Positions 6,456-15,238 of a stretch of 24,212 nt of DNA are shown one piece after another. Below the pieces are notes generated by a model. It worked only from the letters and a program-made list of their open reading frames with translations. It had not been told where the DNA came from and ran no database searches. This stretch comes from JBMNNS01 sp050942625. Its GTDB lineage: Bacteria; Bacillota; Dethiobacteria; DTU022; UBA8154. How positions within the stretch are numbered: the first letter of the stretch is position 1; the number at the start of each line of letters is the position of its first letter. The position numbers and the translations under genes are program-made. The DNA lies in contig JBMNNS010000019.1 in NCBI GenBank assembly GCA_050942625.1, positions 1-24,212 of the forward strand. The letters run 5' to 3'.

Positions 6456-7441
6456 TATACATTTAATTCTACAATATCGCCATCTTGTAATTCATAATCC
6501 CGTGCTACCGTTTGGCCTTCAAATTTAGCTGAACCCCAGACACGGGCATTTTTTAGTTGTTCAGGAAAGTCCCGGTGGATGTTATAAGCCAGTTCAAGGA
6601 CGGTATCCCCTTTCTTTAAGACAAAGGGTTTTTCCATATCGGGCTGTTTGCCCGGCGCTTTGGTATAAACTCTGATGATATTTAGTGCCCTAAAAATACT
6701 TTCTTTCAGGTGTTCCATTTGTTTTTCATCGTTAATGGAAACACTTAAAAATAATAATTCTGGCTTCAATTCCTTTAAAATGGAAAGGTTTTCCTTGCTT
6801 TGCTGCAAATCCATTTTAGTGAGAATAATGAGGTAAGGTAAATAATTGGAGTCGTTTGTTTCCATCTCCGTTTCTGGTTTACTAATGGTTTGAATTACCC
6901 TTTTTTCCTGTAAAAATAAAATTGTCTCTTCAACCTGCTCAAGGCATTCGTCGCTGCTAGCATCGGCAATGATGAGTAAGAGATCACTGTTTCTGATTGT
7001 GCTTAAAAGTCCCGCGGGGGCTCCTTCTGCGGTGATGGGGGGTGTATCAACAAGCTGTATAAGTATATCCTTATAAGGCATCATTCCGGCTGCTGGAACG
7101 GCAGTAGTAAACGGGTAAGCAGCAATTTTTAACTGTGCCCGTGTGATCGCGGAGACCAGTGCAGACTTGCCTGTGTTGGGGTATCCTATGAGAACAACTT
7201 GACCCGCTCCTTGCTTTTCAATATAAAATGGATTAAAGGTGGAGCCTTTTGCTTTTTTTTGTCCTTCTTCACGGAGTTTGGAAAGGCGGCGTTTTAGATC
7301 TCCCTGTAATTTTTCTGTGCCCTTATGTTTGGGTATGACAGCTAGCATTTCTTGTAAAGCTTCAATTTTTTCTTCCTGGGTGGAGGCCTTTTTGTAAGCC
7401 TCCTCTGCTGCATAGTACTGAGGCGTCAGATTTGCTGGCAA
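6455..7441 (-). CDS. DRG-like GTPase with C-terminal TGS domain
   Basis: 328-residue Obg/DRG-superfamily GTPase. From the TTG start it reads MPANLTPQYYAAEEAYKKA, the usual opening of this family. A helical basic segment of about 70 residues is followed by the G domain: G1 GYPNTGKS (86-93), an FTT switch, G3 DTPP at 132 (DxPG in most GTPases) and G4 TKMD (208-211). A TGS domain ends the protein (about 256-328, KKGDTVLELAYNIHRDF to LQDGDIVELNV). TGS domains bind RNA or ribosomes, but the role of this subfamily is not established. An upstream extension to an ATG at 7525 is open but lacks family similarity. The gene lies about 215 bases downstream of the protease gene and could be co-transcribed. 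Confidence 0.85.
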   Translation of the reverse strand: MPANLTPQYYAAEEAYKKASTQEEKIEALQEMLAVIPKHKGTEKLQGDLKRRLSKLREEGQKKAKGSTFNPFYIEKQGAGQVVLIGYPNTGKSALVSAITRAQLKIAAYPFTTAVPAAGMMPYKDILIQLVDTPPITAEGAPAGLLSTIRNSDLLLIIADASSDECLEQVEETILFLQEKRVIQTISKPETEMETNDSNYLPYLIILTKMDLQQSKENLSILKELKPELLFLSVSINDEKQMEHLKESIFRALNIIRVYTKAPGKQPDMEKPFVLKKGDTVLELAYNIHRDFPEQLKNARVWGSAKFEGQTVARDYELQDGDIVELNV

Positions 7442-7446
7442 AAAAA

Positions 7447-7454
7447 CCACCCCC
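7447..7454 (-). promoter_or_regulatory. ribosome binding site deciding a TTG start
   Basis: On the minus strand GGGGGTGG lies 5 bases before TTG 7441. This favours the TTG start of the TGS GTPase over the ATG at 7456, which overlaps the site itself. Confidence 0.55.
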
Positions 7455-7656
7455 ATTATAAAATAAAATATTAGGTTTCGTTGACAAATCTGGCCAGCTT
7501 TGCCTCTGGTTTTTTTGACTTTCAAAAAATTTAATCTTCTACATTATAATTAAAGTTTGACACTATAGAGTAATATCCCTTTAAAAATATATTATTTAGG
7601 CCGGGCCCGGCTTGTGTTTTGCTGAAAAAAGTAACAAATGCAGGCTTTTCCCTTTG

Positions 7657-10551
7657 CTACCAGGTGTTTCCAACCAGGCCATAGTTATCAATTAATATTT
7701 TTAAATCTAAAGCATTAATAATTCCATCGCCATTTATGTCCGCTATGGGGTTCCACTTTTTTTTGCTGGATTCAGTAAGGTAGGCCAGTGCCAGAAGGGC
7801 CAGATCAGCAAGATCTATTTTATTGTCGTTGTTTAAATCGCCAGCTAACAGGGTTAAGGGTTGTAGTTTTTGAACTTTATTATCCCCAGTAATTTCTACT
7901 GAAATTGTCTTGGTTAAATAGTGCTGTTTTTTGGCTATCAGTTCATAACTGCCAGCAGGCAGTTTTATGGTGAAATTCCCTTCTTCTGTAAAGGAGGGGA
8001 TTGGGTATTTTGTGCCTCCTTCCTTGCACCTGAAAAATACATCCATTTTCGTGTTCTGGAAGGGGCGGCCTTGGGGTATGATGGAGCCTTCAACCGTAGT
8101 ACTTTCTATTATGGTATAGGGTAAGGTTGCAAGGGGCCCGGAAATCCCATGTAAATATGTCCTTGCTTTTAAAACTGTTGTTTCATTAATTATAATGGGC
8201 TTTTCATAAAGGGTGCTGTTTCTGTTAGGAAGGCTACCATCCAGGCTGTAATATATTCGAGACCCTTTTGGCTCAGCTTTTAGTTCTACCTCCACCATGT
8301 CGATAAACGTCCCGGGAGGTGGCCAGGCTACTGGTTCACTAACCTCAAAAACCTCAACTTCTATATTGGCTGTTTTATTAGCAAAAGTGCCGCTAATGGT
8401 TGTTTCCCCCGCAGAAATTCCAGTAATGATCCCATTTTCTATCTTTGCTACAGAAGGGTTGGAAGAATTAAGCTGGAGAAGGTTTATATCAATTTCCTTA
8501 GACAGATGCGGGCAGAAAACAGCTTCGGCTTTGATTCCAATGCTACTACCTGCACCTATTTCATAATGTTCTGGAATTAATTTTAAACTTTCCAGGGCCG
8601 TGAGGGGCAGGGGTATGGCCGTTACAGAAATATCATCTATAGTCCACCCTACGCCTGGGCCATTATTATTACTTTCCAGGCGAAAACGAAAATATAGTTT
8701 TTCAGTATCCTGGGGAAGATCCAGGGGAAGAACACTGCAGCTAATTTTTTCATTGGTTCCTGAAAAGCGATAAAGGCTGATCCAGTTATCTCCATCGATC
8801 GATATTTCTAAATATCCATAATCATCTTCTATTTTTCCCTCCTGCAGATCATAAAAGTGCCAGAAAGTAAGTACCGGGCTATGATAGCCACAAAGGTTAA
8901 GCGGGTTTTCCAGAGAAAGGCAGGATTGGGTATTATTTTTATATCCCAGGCTCCCAAAGGCAAACTTCCCTGTATGAACATTTTCATGAGTTATTTCCCA
9001 GGGGGAGGCAGCCGGGGTGTTCCATTTTAATATTCCCTTTTCGGCCCCATCTTCAAAAATAACCTTCTTTTCTGAAAACGAAAAGGTGTGGTTGATGGCC
9101 GCAGAGGCATCGAGCAAGCCACTGCCATATGTATTGTTAGGACGTTTACCGTGGGCATCCCAGGCGGGATCCCAAAAGGCGGTTGTTTTAAGAATATAGT
9201 TTATTTGCCGGGGGGTAAGGTCCGGGTTGGATTCCAAAAGCAAAGCTGCAACACCGGAAACGTGGGCAACAGCGGTGGATGTTCCCTCAAGGGTTGTATA
9301 ACCGTTATTTAACCAGGCCGATTTAATAAGACTGCCTGGGGCGACCATTTCCGGTTTGTTATAAAAGGCACCTTGCCAGTTAACCGGGCCCCTGCTACTA
9401 AAATCCGTTATTTCAACGGTAGCCCCCTTTTGTTCAACAGCTCCTACTGAAAAGGCATGGGGGTAGCTTGCCGGGCTTCCAGGACCTTCCTCGGCATTGT
9501 TACCGGCAGCAAAAAAAACTGCTATCCCTGCTTGCTCCAAGTTATGCAATATTTCCCACTGTAAATCGTCTCTTACATATTCCGGTCTGGAAGACCAGGA
9601 ACAGTTAATAATGTCAGGGGCATTGGCAGGATCGCCTCCAGGTGCTAAAAACCATTGGAAGGCCTCTGTAATGTGTGAATCCCAGGCATAACCTTTGGAA
9701 AAAATATTTGCGGCAATCCATTTGGCCCCGGGGGCAATGCCAAGGGGGTTTTCCGGGGTGCCCCCCACTATAATTCCTGCAATGTGAGTGCCGTGGCCAT
9801 TCAGGTCTTCAGGACCTTTTCCTGATGTATCTGTTTTGGCAACATTAAACCAGCTGGTGTCATGGCTGTGTCCGGGTTGAAAGCCCCTGTAGTTTGCCGA
9901 CAAAGCTGTATGTTCTAGCTCAACGCCGGTATCCATGATCGCTATAACGACATCATTACCATAAATCCCTGACTTCCAAACACTGGGGACATTAATCTGG
10001 GCAAGGTTCCAGGGGTACTCATGGCCATTATTGTCCTGATAAGTTGGGGGTGTTTGGGTAACCTCAAAACTATTTTCTAAGGAATAGTGTTGCTGAAAAT
10101 GGGTTTGTAGGTAAATTTTTTTATCTACCTTGATTTGCTTAATGCCTGGAAGGGTTACCAGTTTTTGCAGTCCCTTTTGATTTACTTCAGCTGCAAAGGC
10201 ATTAACAACCCAAAACGTATTGAAATTTTTAATATTTCCCTCTTCGATTTCTTCTTTTAGCAAGGAGTCTAATTTTTCCTGGGATTGCCGTGCTGTTTCT
10301 TGTAAGGAATTAACGACGACCCTGGTGGCATTATTTTCCCCTCGTTGCTCAAGGGCCATCCCTAAATCTGCTTTTTCCCTTAGGACAACAATGACAGGGA
10401 CATAATCCTCCCCTTTAAGCAGGTCGTAAATTTCCTGATCAATGGTTGGACCAGCGTTGATACCAAAAGTTTGGGAGGGGTTAAAAAGGACAAAGAAGCA
10501 AAGTAGAAAAGTGAACAATAATGCTTGCCACCTTTTACCATATGGGGTCAC
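7657..10551 (-). CDS. secreted subtilisin-like (S8) protease with type I dockerin
   Basis: 964-residue exported serine protease. From GTG 10551 it has a basic start and hydrophobic signal segment (about 8-30), an inhibitor-like propeptide (about 34-154), and an S8 catalytic domain (about 180-485). The triad is Asp207 (MDTG), His253 (NGHGTH) and Ser425 (EGTSTAVAH), with oxyanion Asn351 (AAGNN). Then come a MAM/immune-inhibitor-A-like sandwich (about 497-645), a BIG2 Ig-like domain (about 653-734), a chitobiase C-terminal-like repeat (about 740-814), a carboxypeptidase-regulatory-like domain (about 817-890), and a dockerin with two calcium loops (DLNNDNKID and DINGDGIIN, about 901-961). The usual GTSMAxPH reads GTSTAVAH. 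The likely role is extracellular protein degradation, with the dockerin docking to a cohesin. The gene starts 42 bases after iorB, so read-through is likely. Confidence 0.9.
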   Translation of the reverse strand: MTPYGKRWQALLFTFLLCFFVLFNPSQTFGINAGPTIDQEIYDLLKGEDYVPVIVVLREKADLGMALEQRGENNATRVVVNSLQETARQSQEKLDSLLKEEIEEGNIKNFNTFWVVNAFAAEVNQKGLQKLVTLPGIKQIKVDKKIYLQTHFQQHYSLENSFEVTQTPPTYQDNNGHEYPWNLAQINVPSVWKSGIYGNDVVIAIMDTGVELEHTALSANYRGFQPGHSHDTSWFNVAKTDTSGKGPEDLNGHGTHIAGIIVGGTPENPLGIAPGAKWIAANIFSKGYAWDSHITEAFQWFLAPGGDPANAPDIINCSWSSRPEYVRDDLQWEILHNLEQAGIAVFFAAGNNAEEGPGSPASYPHAFSVGAVEQKGATVEITDFSSRGPVNWQGAFYNKPEMVAPGSLIKSAWLNNGYTTLEGTSTAVAHVSGVAALLLESNPDLTPRQINYILKTTAFWDPAWDAHGKRPNNTYGSGLLDASAAINHTFSFSEKKVIFEDGAEKGILKWNTPAASPWEITHENVHTGKFAFGSLGYKNNTQSCLSLENPLNLCGYHSPVLTFWHFYDLQEGKIEDDYGYLEISIDGDNWISLYRFSGTNEKISCSVLPLDLPQDTEKLYFRFRLESNNNGPGVGWTIDDISVTAIPLPLTALESLKLIPEHYEIGAGSSIGIKAEAVFCPHLSKEIDINLLQLNSSNPSVAKIENGIITGISAGETTISGTFANKTANIEVEVFEVSEPVAWPPPGTFIDMVEVELKAEPKGSRIYYSLDGSLPNRNSTLYEKPIIINETTVLKARTYLHGISGPLATLPYTIIESTTVEGSIIPQGRPFQNTKMDVFFRCKEGGTKYPIPSFTEEGNFTIKLPAGSYELIAKKQHYLTKTISVEITGDNKVQKLQPLTLLAGDLNNDNKIDLADLALLALAYLTESSKKKWNPIADINGDGIINALDLKILIDNYGLVGNTW

Positions 10552-10557
10552 CAGGAT

Positions 10558-10565
10558 CCTCCTTT
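10558..10565 (-). promoter_or_regulatory. ribosome binding site deciding a GTG start
   Basis: AAAGGAGG on the minus strand lies 6 bases before GTG 10551. An upstream TTG at 10584 extends the frame by 11 codons but would place this site inside the gene, so GTG 10551 is chosen for the S8 protease. Confidence 0.8.
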
Positions 10566-10593
10566 CCCAAGCACAGGAAAACAACCTGAAGAA

Positions 10594-11175
10594 CTAACGA
10601 TAATTAAAACCTTCTCCAAAAGCCTTCAGGTTTAACGATAACGTTTTTTTAGGGACAGTATTTGCCAGAACTTTTTCCCATTCTTTGCGGGGGAACTTTA
10701 GCAGGGAAGCCAGGGTACCTATCAGGACGACATTGGCGGTCCTGGGGTTCATTTTGGCGGATGTTTCCTGCATGACGTTAATGAAGATGGTGCGATGGGC
10801 ATTTTTTTGAATAGTAGTTAGTACGTCCTCTGGGTATTTCTGGGTTCCAGTTAGTACGGGGAGGGGATAAATTTTTTGTGTGTTCACAATAGCTGTTCCT
10901 TTGGGGCCCAAATAGGGCAACCAGCGAAGCGCCTCCAGTTGTTCAAAAGCTACCAGATAGTCAACCTCGCCTATTGAGTTCAGGGGGGAGAAAACTTTTT
11001 TTCCTAGCCGGACATGGGTTATGACGCTGCCCCCTCGTTGAGCCATGCCGTGAGTTTCACTTAGCTTCACATCCAAGCCGTTTTCCAGGCCAAGCCGGGA
11101 TATAATTTTGCCGGCCAAAATGGTGCCCTGTCCCCCTACACCGACGATCAGAATATCAATTTTTTGCTTTTCCAT
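10594..11175 (-). CDS. iorB: indolepyruvate:ferredoxin oxidoreductase, beta subunit
   Basis: 193-residue small subunit of the oxygen-sensitive aryl-pyruvate oxidoreductase. Together with IorA it converts indolepyruvate, phenylpyruvate or hydroxyphenylpyruvate plus CoA into the aryl-acetyl-CoA, CO2 and reduced ferredoxin. The protein is the gamma-type POR domain: VGVGGQGTILAGKII at the N-terminus, SETHGMAQRGGSVITHVR in the middle and a MNPRTANVVLIGTLA segment near the end, all characteristic. Length is normal for IorB. It begins 18 bases downstream of iorA with AAGGAAGG before the ATG, so the two are one transcript. Confidence 0.93.
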   Translation of the reverse strand: MEKQKIDILIVGVGGQGTILAGKIISRLGLENGLDVKLSETHGMAQRGGSVITHVRLGKKVFSPLNSIGEVDYLVAFEQLEALRWLPYLGPKGTAIVNTQKIYPLPVLTGTQKYPEDVLTTIQKNAHRTIFINVMQETSAKMNPRTANVVLIGTLASLLKFPRKEWEKVLANTVPKKTLSLNLKAFGEGFNYR

Positions 11176-11193
11176 ACCGGCACCTTCCTTCTG

Positions 11194-12954
11194 TTATTGG
11201 TGTTTCCTGATTGCTTCCTGGGTGCAAAGCTGGGAACAGAGTCCGCATCCACTGCAAAGATTTGGATCTATTTGGACTTTATTTTTAATCTTCTGATCCT
11301 CTTTGCTGTTTATTTTGTAAAGACTCATGGCCGGGCATCCTGGACGCAGGCAGGACTTGCAACCTGTGCACAGCTCGCTTACTACCTTAAAGGGAAGTCT
11401 TTTTTCTTTTTGTTTCAGGACACAAACTTGCCGGGCAATGATAACGGACGGTTCTTGTTTCATTAATTCAGTTTTTATCATATTTTCTGTTTGTTCCAGA
11501 TCAAGAGGGTTGCTCACAAAAACCCTCTTGACGCCCAGTGCTTTCACCAATGTTTCCAGATCTATTGCAGAGGTCGCCTCACCCCGTAGCGTTTTTCCAG
11601 TTCCGGGATGCTCCTGGTGTCCAGTCATGGCAGTGGTACTGTTATCAAGAATAATGACAGTTGTATTGCCCTTGTTATAGATAACGTCGATCAGAGGGGT
11701 GATGCCTGAATGAAAAAAGGTTGAATCCCCAATGACAGCTACAGTTTTTTTCTGACTATCCTGATCAGCCATTTCCATTCCCAGGGCTGTTCCAATACTG
11801 GCTCCCATGCAAAGGCAGGAATCCATGGCTTCAAGAGGGGGAAGTGCACCTAAAGTATAACAACCTATATCCCCGGCAACATTTACCTTTAGCCGTTTCA
11901 GGGCATAAAAAACACCACGGTGCGGACAACCAGGGCAAAGCATCGGGGGTCTGGCAGGAAGTTGTCCTTCCTTGTCATATGCAACTATTTCCCGGGAAAT
12001 GTTCCCGATTTTTGAAGCTATTAATGCTGGTGAAAGTTCACCAAAAGAAGGAAAAAGGTCTTTTCCTCTCACATTTAGACCCATTACCTTTAATTGTTCT
12101 TCAATAAAGGGTCCCAGCTCCTCAACGACGAACAGGTTTTTAACCTCGGCAGCAAAGGCCAGTATCAATTTTGAGGGTATAGGATAGGTAAGACCCAGCT
12201 TTAAGATCGACACCTCTGGTAGGGTTTCCTTAACATACTGGTAGCAAATCCCGGAAGTAATAATGCCTACCTCTTTGTCCCCCCATTCCAGGCGGTTTAA
12301 GGGTGTTGTTTCTGCATATTCCCGGAGGTTGTCCAGTCGTTCCCGGATGGCCTGCTGTCTTAAACGGGCAAAACCAGGTAGCATAACATATTTTTCCTTA
12401 TTCTTTTGATAAGGTTTTAGCTCCAGGGGGGTTGGTTCCCCTAGTTCTACGGTGCTGCGGGAATGGGAGACCCTGGTCGTAGTGCGTAGCATGACTGGTG
12501 TATCAAACTCCTCGCTTATCTTTAAAGCCAACCCGGTGTAATCCTTGCATTCCTGACTGTCCGAGGGTTCTAACAAGGGTATATGAGCCATGCGGGCGTA
12601 GTAACGGTTATCCTGTTCATTTTGAGAGCTATGCATGCCAGGATCGTCAGCAGATACCAGTACCAACCCTCCCCCTACACCAGTGTAGGAGAGCGTCATG
12701 AAGGGATCTGCTGCCACATTCAGCCCCACATGTTTCATAGCTACCAGTGTTCTTGCGCCTCCTAAAGAGGCACCAAAACCAACCTCCAGGGCTACTTTTT
12801 CATTGGGGGACCAGCTGCTTTTTATATGAGGATATTGGGCAATATTCTCCAGTATTTCTGTGCTGGGTGTCCCTGGGTAGGCAAGGGCTACTTTGACACT
12901 ATTTTCATAAGCCCCTCTTGCAATAGCTTCATTTCCTGACAAAATTTCCTTCAT
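11194..12954 (-). CDS. iorA: indolepyruvate:ferredoxin oxidoreductase, alpha subunit
   Basis: 586-residue catalytic subunit carrying thiamine diphosphate. Seen: the pyrimidine-binding domain with GNEAIARGAYEN and AYPGTPSTEI at the N-terminus, a CPGCPHRGVFYALK segment, and the ThDP/Mg site GDSTFFHSG with LDNSTTAMTGHQEHPG. A C-terminal two-cluster ferredoxin domain follows, with cysteines 529/532/535/540 and 567/570/573/577. The ATG at 12954 gives the usual MKEILSGNEAIARGA start and is preceded by AAAGGGGAAAAG; the frame could extend 14 codons upstream without support. It works in the cytoplasm with IorB in aromatic amino acid fermentation (after transamination), or in reverse to make aryl pyruvates. 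The neighbouring paaK is consistent with this. Confidence 0.95.
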   Translation of the reverse strand: MKEILSGNEAIARGAYENSVKVALAYPGTPSTEILENIAQYPHIKSSWSPNEKVALEVGFGASLGGARTLVAMKHVGLNVAADPFMTLSYTGVGGGLVLVSADDPGMHSSQNEQDNRYYARMAHIPLLEPSDSQECKDYTGLALKISEEFDTPVMLRTTTRVSHSRSTVELGEPTPLELKPYQKNKEKYVMLPGFARLRQQAIRERLDNLREYAETTPLNRLEWGDKEVGIITSGICYQYVKETLPEVSILKLGLTYPIPSKLILAFAAEVKNLFVVEELGPFIEEQLKVMGLNVRGKDLFPSFGELSPALIASKIGNISREIVAYDKEGQLPARPPMLCPGCPHRGVFYALKRLKVNVAGDIGCYTLGALPPLEAMDSCLCMGASIGTALGMEMADQDSQKKTVAVIGDSTFFHSGITPLIDVIYNKGNTTVIILDNSTTAMTGHQEHPGTGKTLRGEATSAIDLETLVKALGVKRVFVSNPLDLEQTENMIKTELMKQEPSVIIARQVCVLKQKEKRLPFKVVSELCTGCKSCLRPGCPAMSLYKINSKEDQKIKNKVQIDPNLCSGCGLCSQLCTQEAIRKHQ

Positions 12955-13017
12955 ATAAACTTTTCCCCTTTCTGCTTTCCAACTTCCGCTTCTCAACCTG
13001 CTTGCCGTTTAACCAGA

Positions 13018-13446
13018 TCAAAGCGAATATATCTGTGGTCCATGGACAACTTTGACATTGTGTGTTTTGAAAATCTCCTCTGCTTTTTTAATGTTTTCTA
13101 CACGCATGAGGATAAGTGCATCTTTTTCTGGTTTTTCGACAAAGGAATACAGGTATTCTATATTGATGTTATGATTTTCAAGATGTTCAAGAACCTGGGC
13201 TAACCCTCCGGGAGTGTCGGGGACTTCTATCGCTATTACCTCTGTTTCGCTGGCCATGAAACCGCTTTTTTTCAAACATTGTAATGCTTCTTCTGGCTTA
13301 TCCACAATCAACCGCAAGATACCAAAGTCAGAAGTATCGGCAATGCTCAAGGCCCTAATATTAATACCATTGTTACCCAGTACTTTTGTTACGCCCACCA
13401 GGCGACCATATTTATTTTCTAGAAAGACGGATATTTGTTTAACCAT
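13018..13446 (-). CDS. tandem ACT-domain protein
   Basis: 142-residue protein made of two ACT-like domains: MVKQISVFLENKYGRLVGV to about residue 68, then VIAIEVPDTPGGLAQVLEHL to the end. ACT domains bind small ligands, usually amino acids, and regulate enzymes. This stand-alone type is often found beside paaK and ior genes, so it may sense aromatic amino acids and regulate the pathway, but no function is proven. The start at ATG 13446 is supported by GGAAAGGGG upstream; the frame extends 23 codons further into paaK without support. It lies 28 bases after the paaK stop and 63 bases before iorA. Confidence 0.85.
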   Translation of the reverse strand: MVKQISVFLENKYGRLVGVTKVLGNNGINIRALSIADTSDFGILRLIVDKPEEALQCLKKSGFMASETEVIAIEVPDTPGGLAQVLEHLENHNINIEYLYSFVEKPEKDALILMRVENIKKAEEIFKTHNVKVVHGPQIYSL

Positions 13447-13474
13447 AACTAAACCCCTTTCCAAATAAACTGAG

Positions 13475-14767
13475 TTAAACCCTTTTGTCGATAACCCGCT
13501 GTGCTTTGCCATCACTGCGGGGGATCGTATTGGGTTCCACGAGGCGTATTTTGGCCTTGATTCCTAAAACGTTGTCGATTTCGCTTTTAATTAGTGCCTC
13601 CAGGCTTTCCAGGCCACGTATCTGATCAGAAAACATTTTTTCCGATACTTCTACCCATATTTCCATGATATCCAGGGAGCCCTGGCGCTCAACAATAATC
13701 TGGTAATGTGGTTCTGTTTCTCCAATATCCAGCAAAATACTCTCGATTTGGGTTGGGAAAACGTTTACGCCACGGATAATCAACATATCGTCACTGCGGC
13801 CTTTTACCTTTTCCATGCGGACATGGGTCCTCCCGCAGCCACACTTTTCACGGTTGAGGGAGGTGATATCGTGGGTGCGGTAACGAATGACCGGCAAGGC
13901 TTCCTTGGTAATGCTTGTCAGGACCAGTTCGCCAAGGGAACCATCGGGGAGTACTTCTCCCGTAGCAGGATCAATTATTTCAGCCACAAAATGATCTTCA
14001 TTGATATGCAGCCCATTTTTTTCAGGACACTCACTGGAAACTCCTGGTCCAATTACTTCACTTAAACCATAGATATCATAAGCATTAATGCCCAGCCTTT
14101 CTTCGATTATTTCCCGCATACTCTCCGACCAGGGCTCGGCCCCAAAAAGTCCGGATTTCAGCTTTAGATCCCTGGGCTCCAGTCCCATTTTTGTGATTGT
14201 TTCTGCAATAAAAAGAGCATAGGAGGGGGTACAGCATAAGACGGTTGTCCCAAAATCCTTCATAATGCGGACCTGTCTTTTGGTTTGGCCAGCGGAAATG
14301 GGAATTACGGTAGCTCCGATTTTTTCTACTCCATAATGTATTCCCAGCCCTCCCGTAAAAAGGCCATAACCATAAGCAATCTGGATCACGGAATTTTCAT
14401 CTGCCCCTCCAGAAAACAAAGTCCTGGCGATGAGCTCTGACCAGGTATCAATATCCTTACGGGTATAACCTACAACGGTTGGCAAACCCGTTGTTCCGGA
14501 AGAAGAATGGAGGCGCACAATTTCATTCATGGGTTTGGCAAAGATGCCAAAGGGATAATTCTGACGCAGGTCCTCCTTGGATGTAAAGGGCAATAAGGAT
14601 ATGTCTTTTAATTCTTTAATGTCACCGGGTTCTATCCCTTTCTCGGTAAAAATTTTTTTATAATAAGGTACCAACTGGTAAACTCTTTCCAGCGTTTCTT
14701 TGAGCCTGAGGAATTGCAGTTTTTCCAGCTCTTCACGTGGCATCGCTTCAATTTTGGGGTTCCACAT
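13475..14767 (-). CDS. paaK: phenylacetate-CoA ligase (AMP-forming)
   Basis: 430-residue adenylate-forming ligase that activates phenylacetate or related aryl acids with ATP and CoA. The phosphate loop HSSSGTTGLPTVVGYT lies at 87-102. A YGLSEVIGPGVSSEC motif follows, then a Cys-rich REKCGCGRTH and the C-terminal hinge GRSDDMLIIRGVNVFPTQIE, all typical of PaaK. In anaerobes with IOR the enzyme may run backwards, turning aryl-acetyl-CoA into the free acid with ATP formation, or forward for acid uptake; the sequence cannot tell. TGAGGTGA precedes the ATG by about 10 bases. It is the first gene of a paaK-ACT-iorA-iorB unit. Confidence 0.93.
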   Translation of the reverse strand: MWNPKIEAMPREELEKLQFLRLKETLERVYQLVPYYKKIFTEKGIEPGDIKELKDISLLPFTSKEDLRQNYPFGIFAKPMNEIVRLHSSSGTTGLPTVVGYTRKDIDTWSELIARTLFSGGADENSVIQIAYGYGLFTGGLGIHYGVEKIGATVIPISAGQTKRQVRIMKDFGTTVLCCTPSYALFIAETITKMGLEPRDLKLKSGLFGAEPWSESMREIIEERLGINAYDIYGLSEVIGPGVSSECPEKNGLHINEDHFVAEIIDPATGEVLPDGSLGELVLTSITKEALPVIRYRTHDITSLNREKCGCGRTHVRMEKVKGRSDDMLIIRGVNVFPTQIESILLDIGETEPHYQIIVERQGSLDIMEIWVEVSEKMFSDQIRGLESLEALIKSEIDNVLGIKAKIRLVEPNTIPRSDGKAQRVIDKRV

Positions 14768-14865
14768 AGTCCAAATTCACCTCAATAAATTCATTTCGAA
14801 TTAGTTACAAATTCATTTGCTGCAAAAAAAATATTATGCCGTAAAGGAAAGCCTGTTACTGCCTA

Positions 14866-14894
14866 ATTTTAAAACATTTCCGCCTAATAATCAA
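14866..14894 (-). promoter_or_regulatory. promoter of the paaK-ACT-iorAB operon
   Basis: On the minus strand TTGATT (14894-14889), 17 bases and TAAAAT (14871-14866) form a good sigma-A-type promoter. The leader would be about 90 bases. A direct repeat of AATCAACC (plus strand, 14889-14905 area) overlaps the -35 box and could be an operator. Confidence 0.6.
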
Positions 14895-15064
14895 CCATAA
14901 TCAACCTTGTTTATCGGTGGAGCAATTTGTTTTAAGACCCCTTGTTTTTTCCTGCACGGGAAGTTTAGGGTTCGGCTCAAGGGCATTTTTCAGGTTGATC
15001 CATTTTGAACCTAAAAATAAAAAACACCAAAAAAAAAAAGAATTTTAGGAAGGCAATTGTAAAT
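14895..15064. other. divergent intergenic region, no gene seen
   Basis: This is the middle of the 470-base gap between the divergent paaK and rnfC genes. It holds no convincing reading frame. There is a short AGGTT/AACCT inverted repeat at about 14992-15012 and a run of A residues near 15030-15040. The known signals lie on either side: the paaK promoter to the left, tandem repeats and the rnf promoter to the right. Confidence 0.5.
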
Positions 15065-15172
15065 GGGTAAAGAATTGGTAAAGAATTAATAATAAGAAGT
15101 TATTTGCAAGTGGGTAAAGAATTAATAATAGGAAGTTATTTGCAAGTGGGTAAAGAATTAACAATAGGAATA
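15065..15172. repeat. 36-bp tandem repeat upstream of the rnf operon
   Basis: The unit begins GGGTAAAGAATTAATAATAG and ends GAAGTTATTTGCAAGT. A partial copy is at 15065-15076 and full copies are at 15076-15111 and 15112-15147 (two differences). A third, divergent 3' copy is at 15148 to about 15172. The array ends just before the rnf -35 box. It contains no spacers and so is not a CRISPR array. It may be a regulator-binding array or simple duplication. Confidence 0.85.
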
Positions 15173-15183
15173 AAATGTTGTGT

Positions 15184-15212
15184 TTGACTATAAGCTTTAT
15201 AAGGTTTACCAT
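15184..15212 (+). promoter_or_regulatory. probable promoter of rnfCDGEAB
   Basis: TTGACT at 15184-15189 and TACCAT at 15207-15212 are separated by 17 bases. The start would be near 15219, leaving a leader of about 20 bases that contains only the ribosome binding site. The -10 box is imperfect, so the position is tentative. Confidence 0.4.
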
Positions 15213-15238
15213 ATTGATAAAAAGGGGTGAGTCAACGA

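Noticed and set aside
6274..6528. Small protein with MLLLRMT repeats
   Set aside because: The repeats come from the 21-bp noncoding tandem array; the frame crosses a terminator and the end of the GTPase gene.
7600..7611. Perfect 12-bp palindrome GCCGGGCCCGGC, considered as terminator of the protease gene
   Set aside because: It lacks a loop and a T tract on the minus strand; possibly a protein site, but nothing supports this.
15065..15172. CRISPR-like array
   Set aside because: The 36-base units are head to tail without spacers, and no cas gene is present.
14768..15238. Possible small gene in the ior-rnf gap
   Set aside because: Short frames only, no ribosome binding sites, and the region is filled by promoters and repeats.
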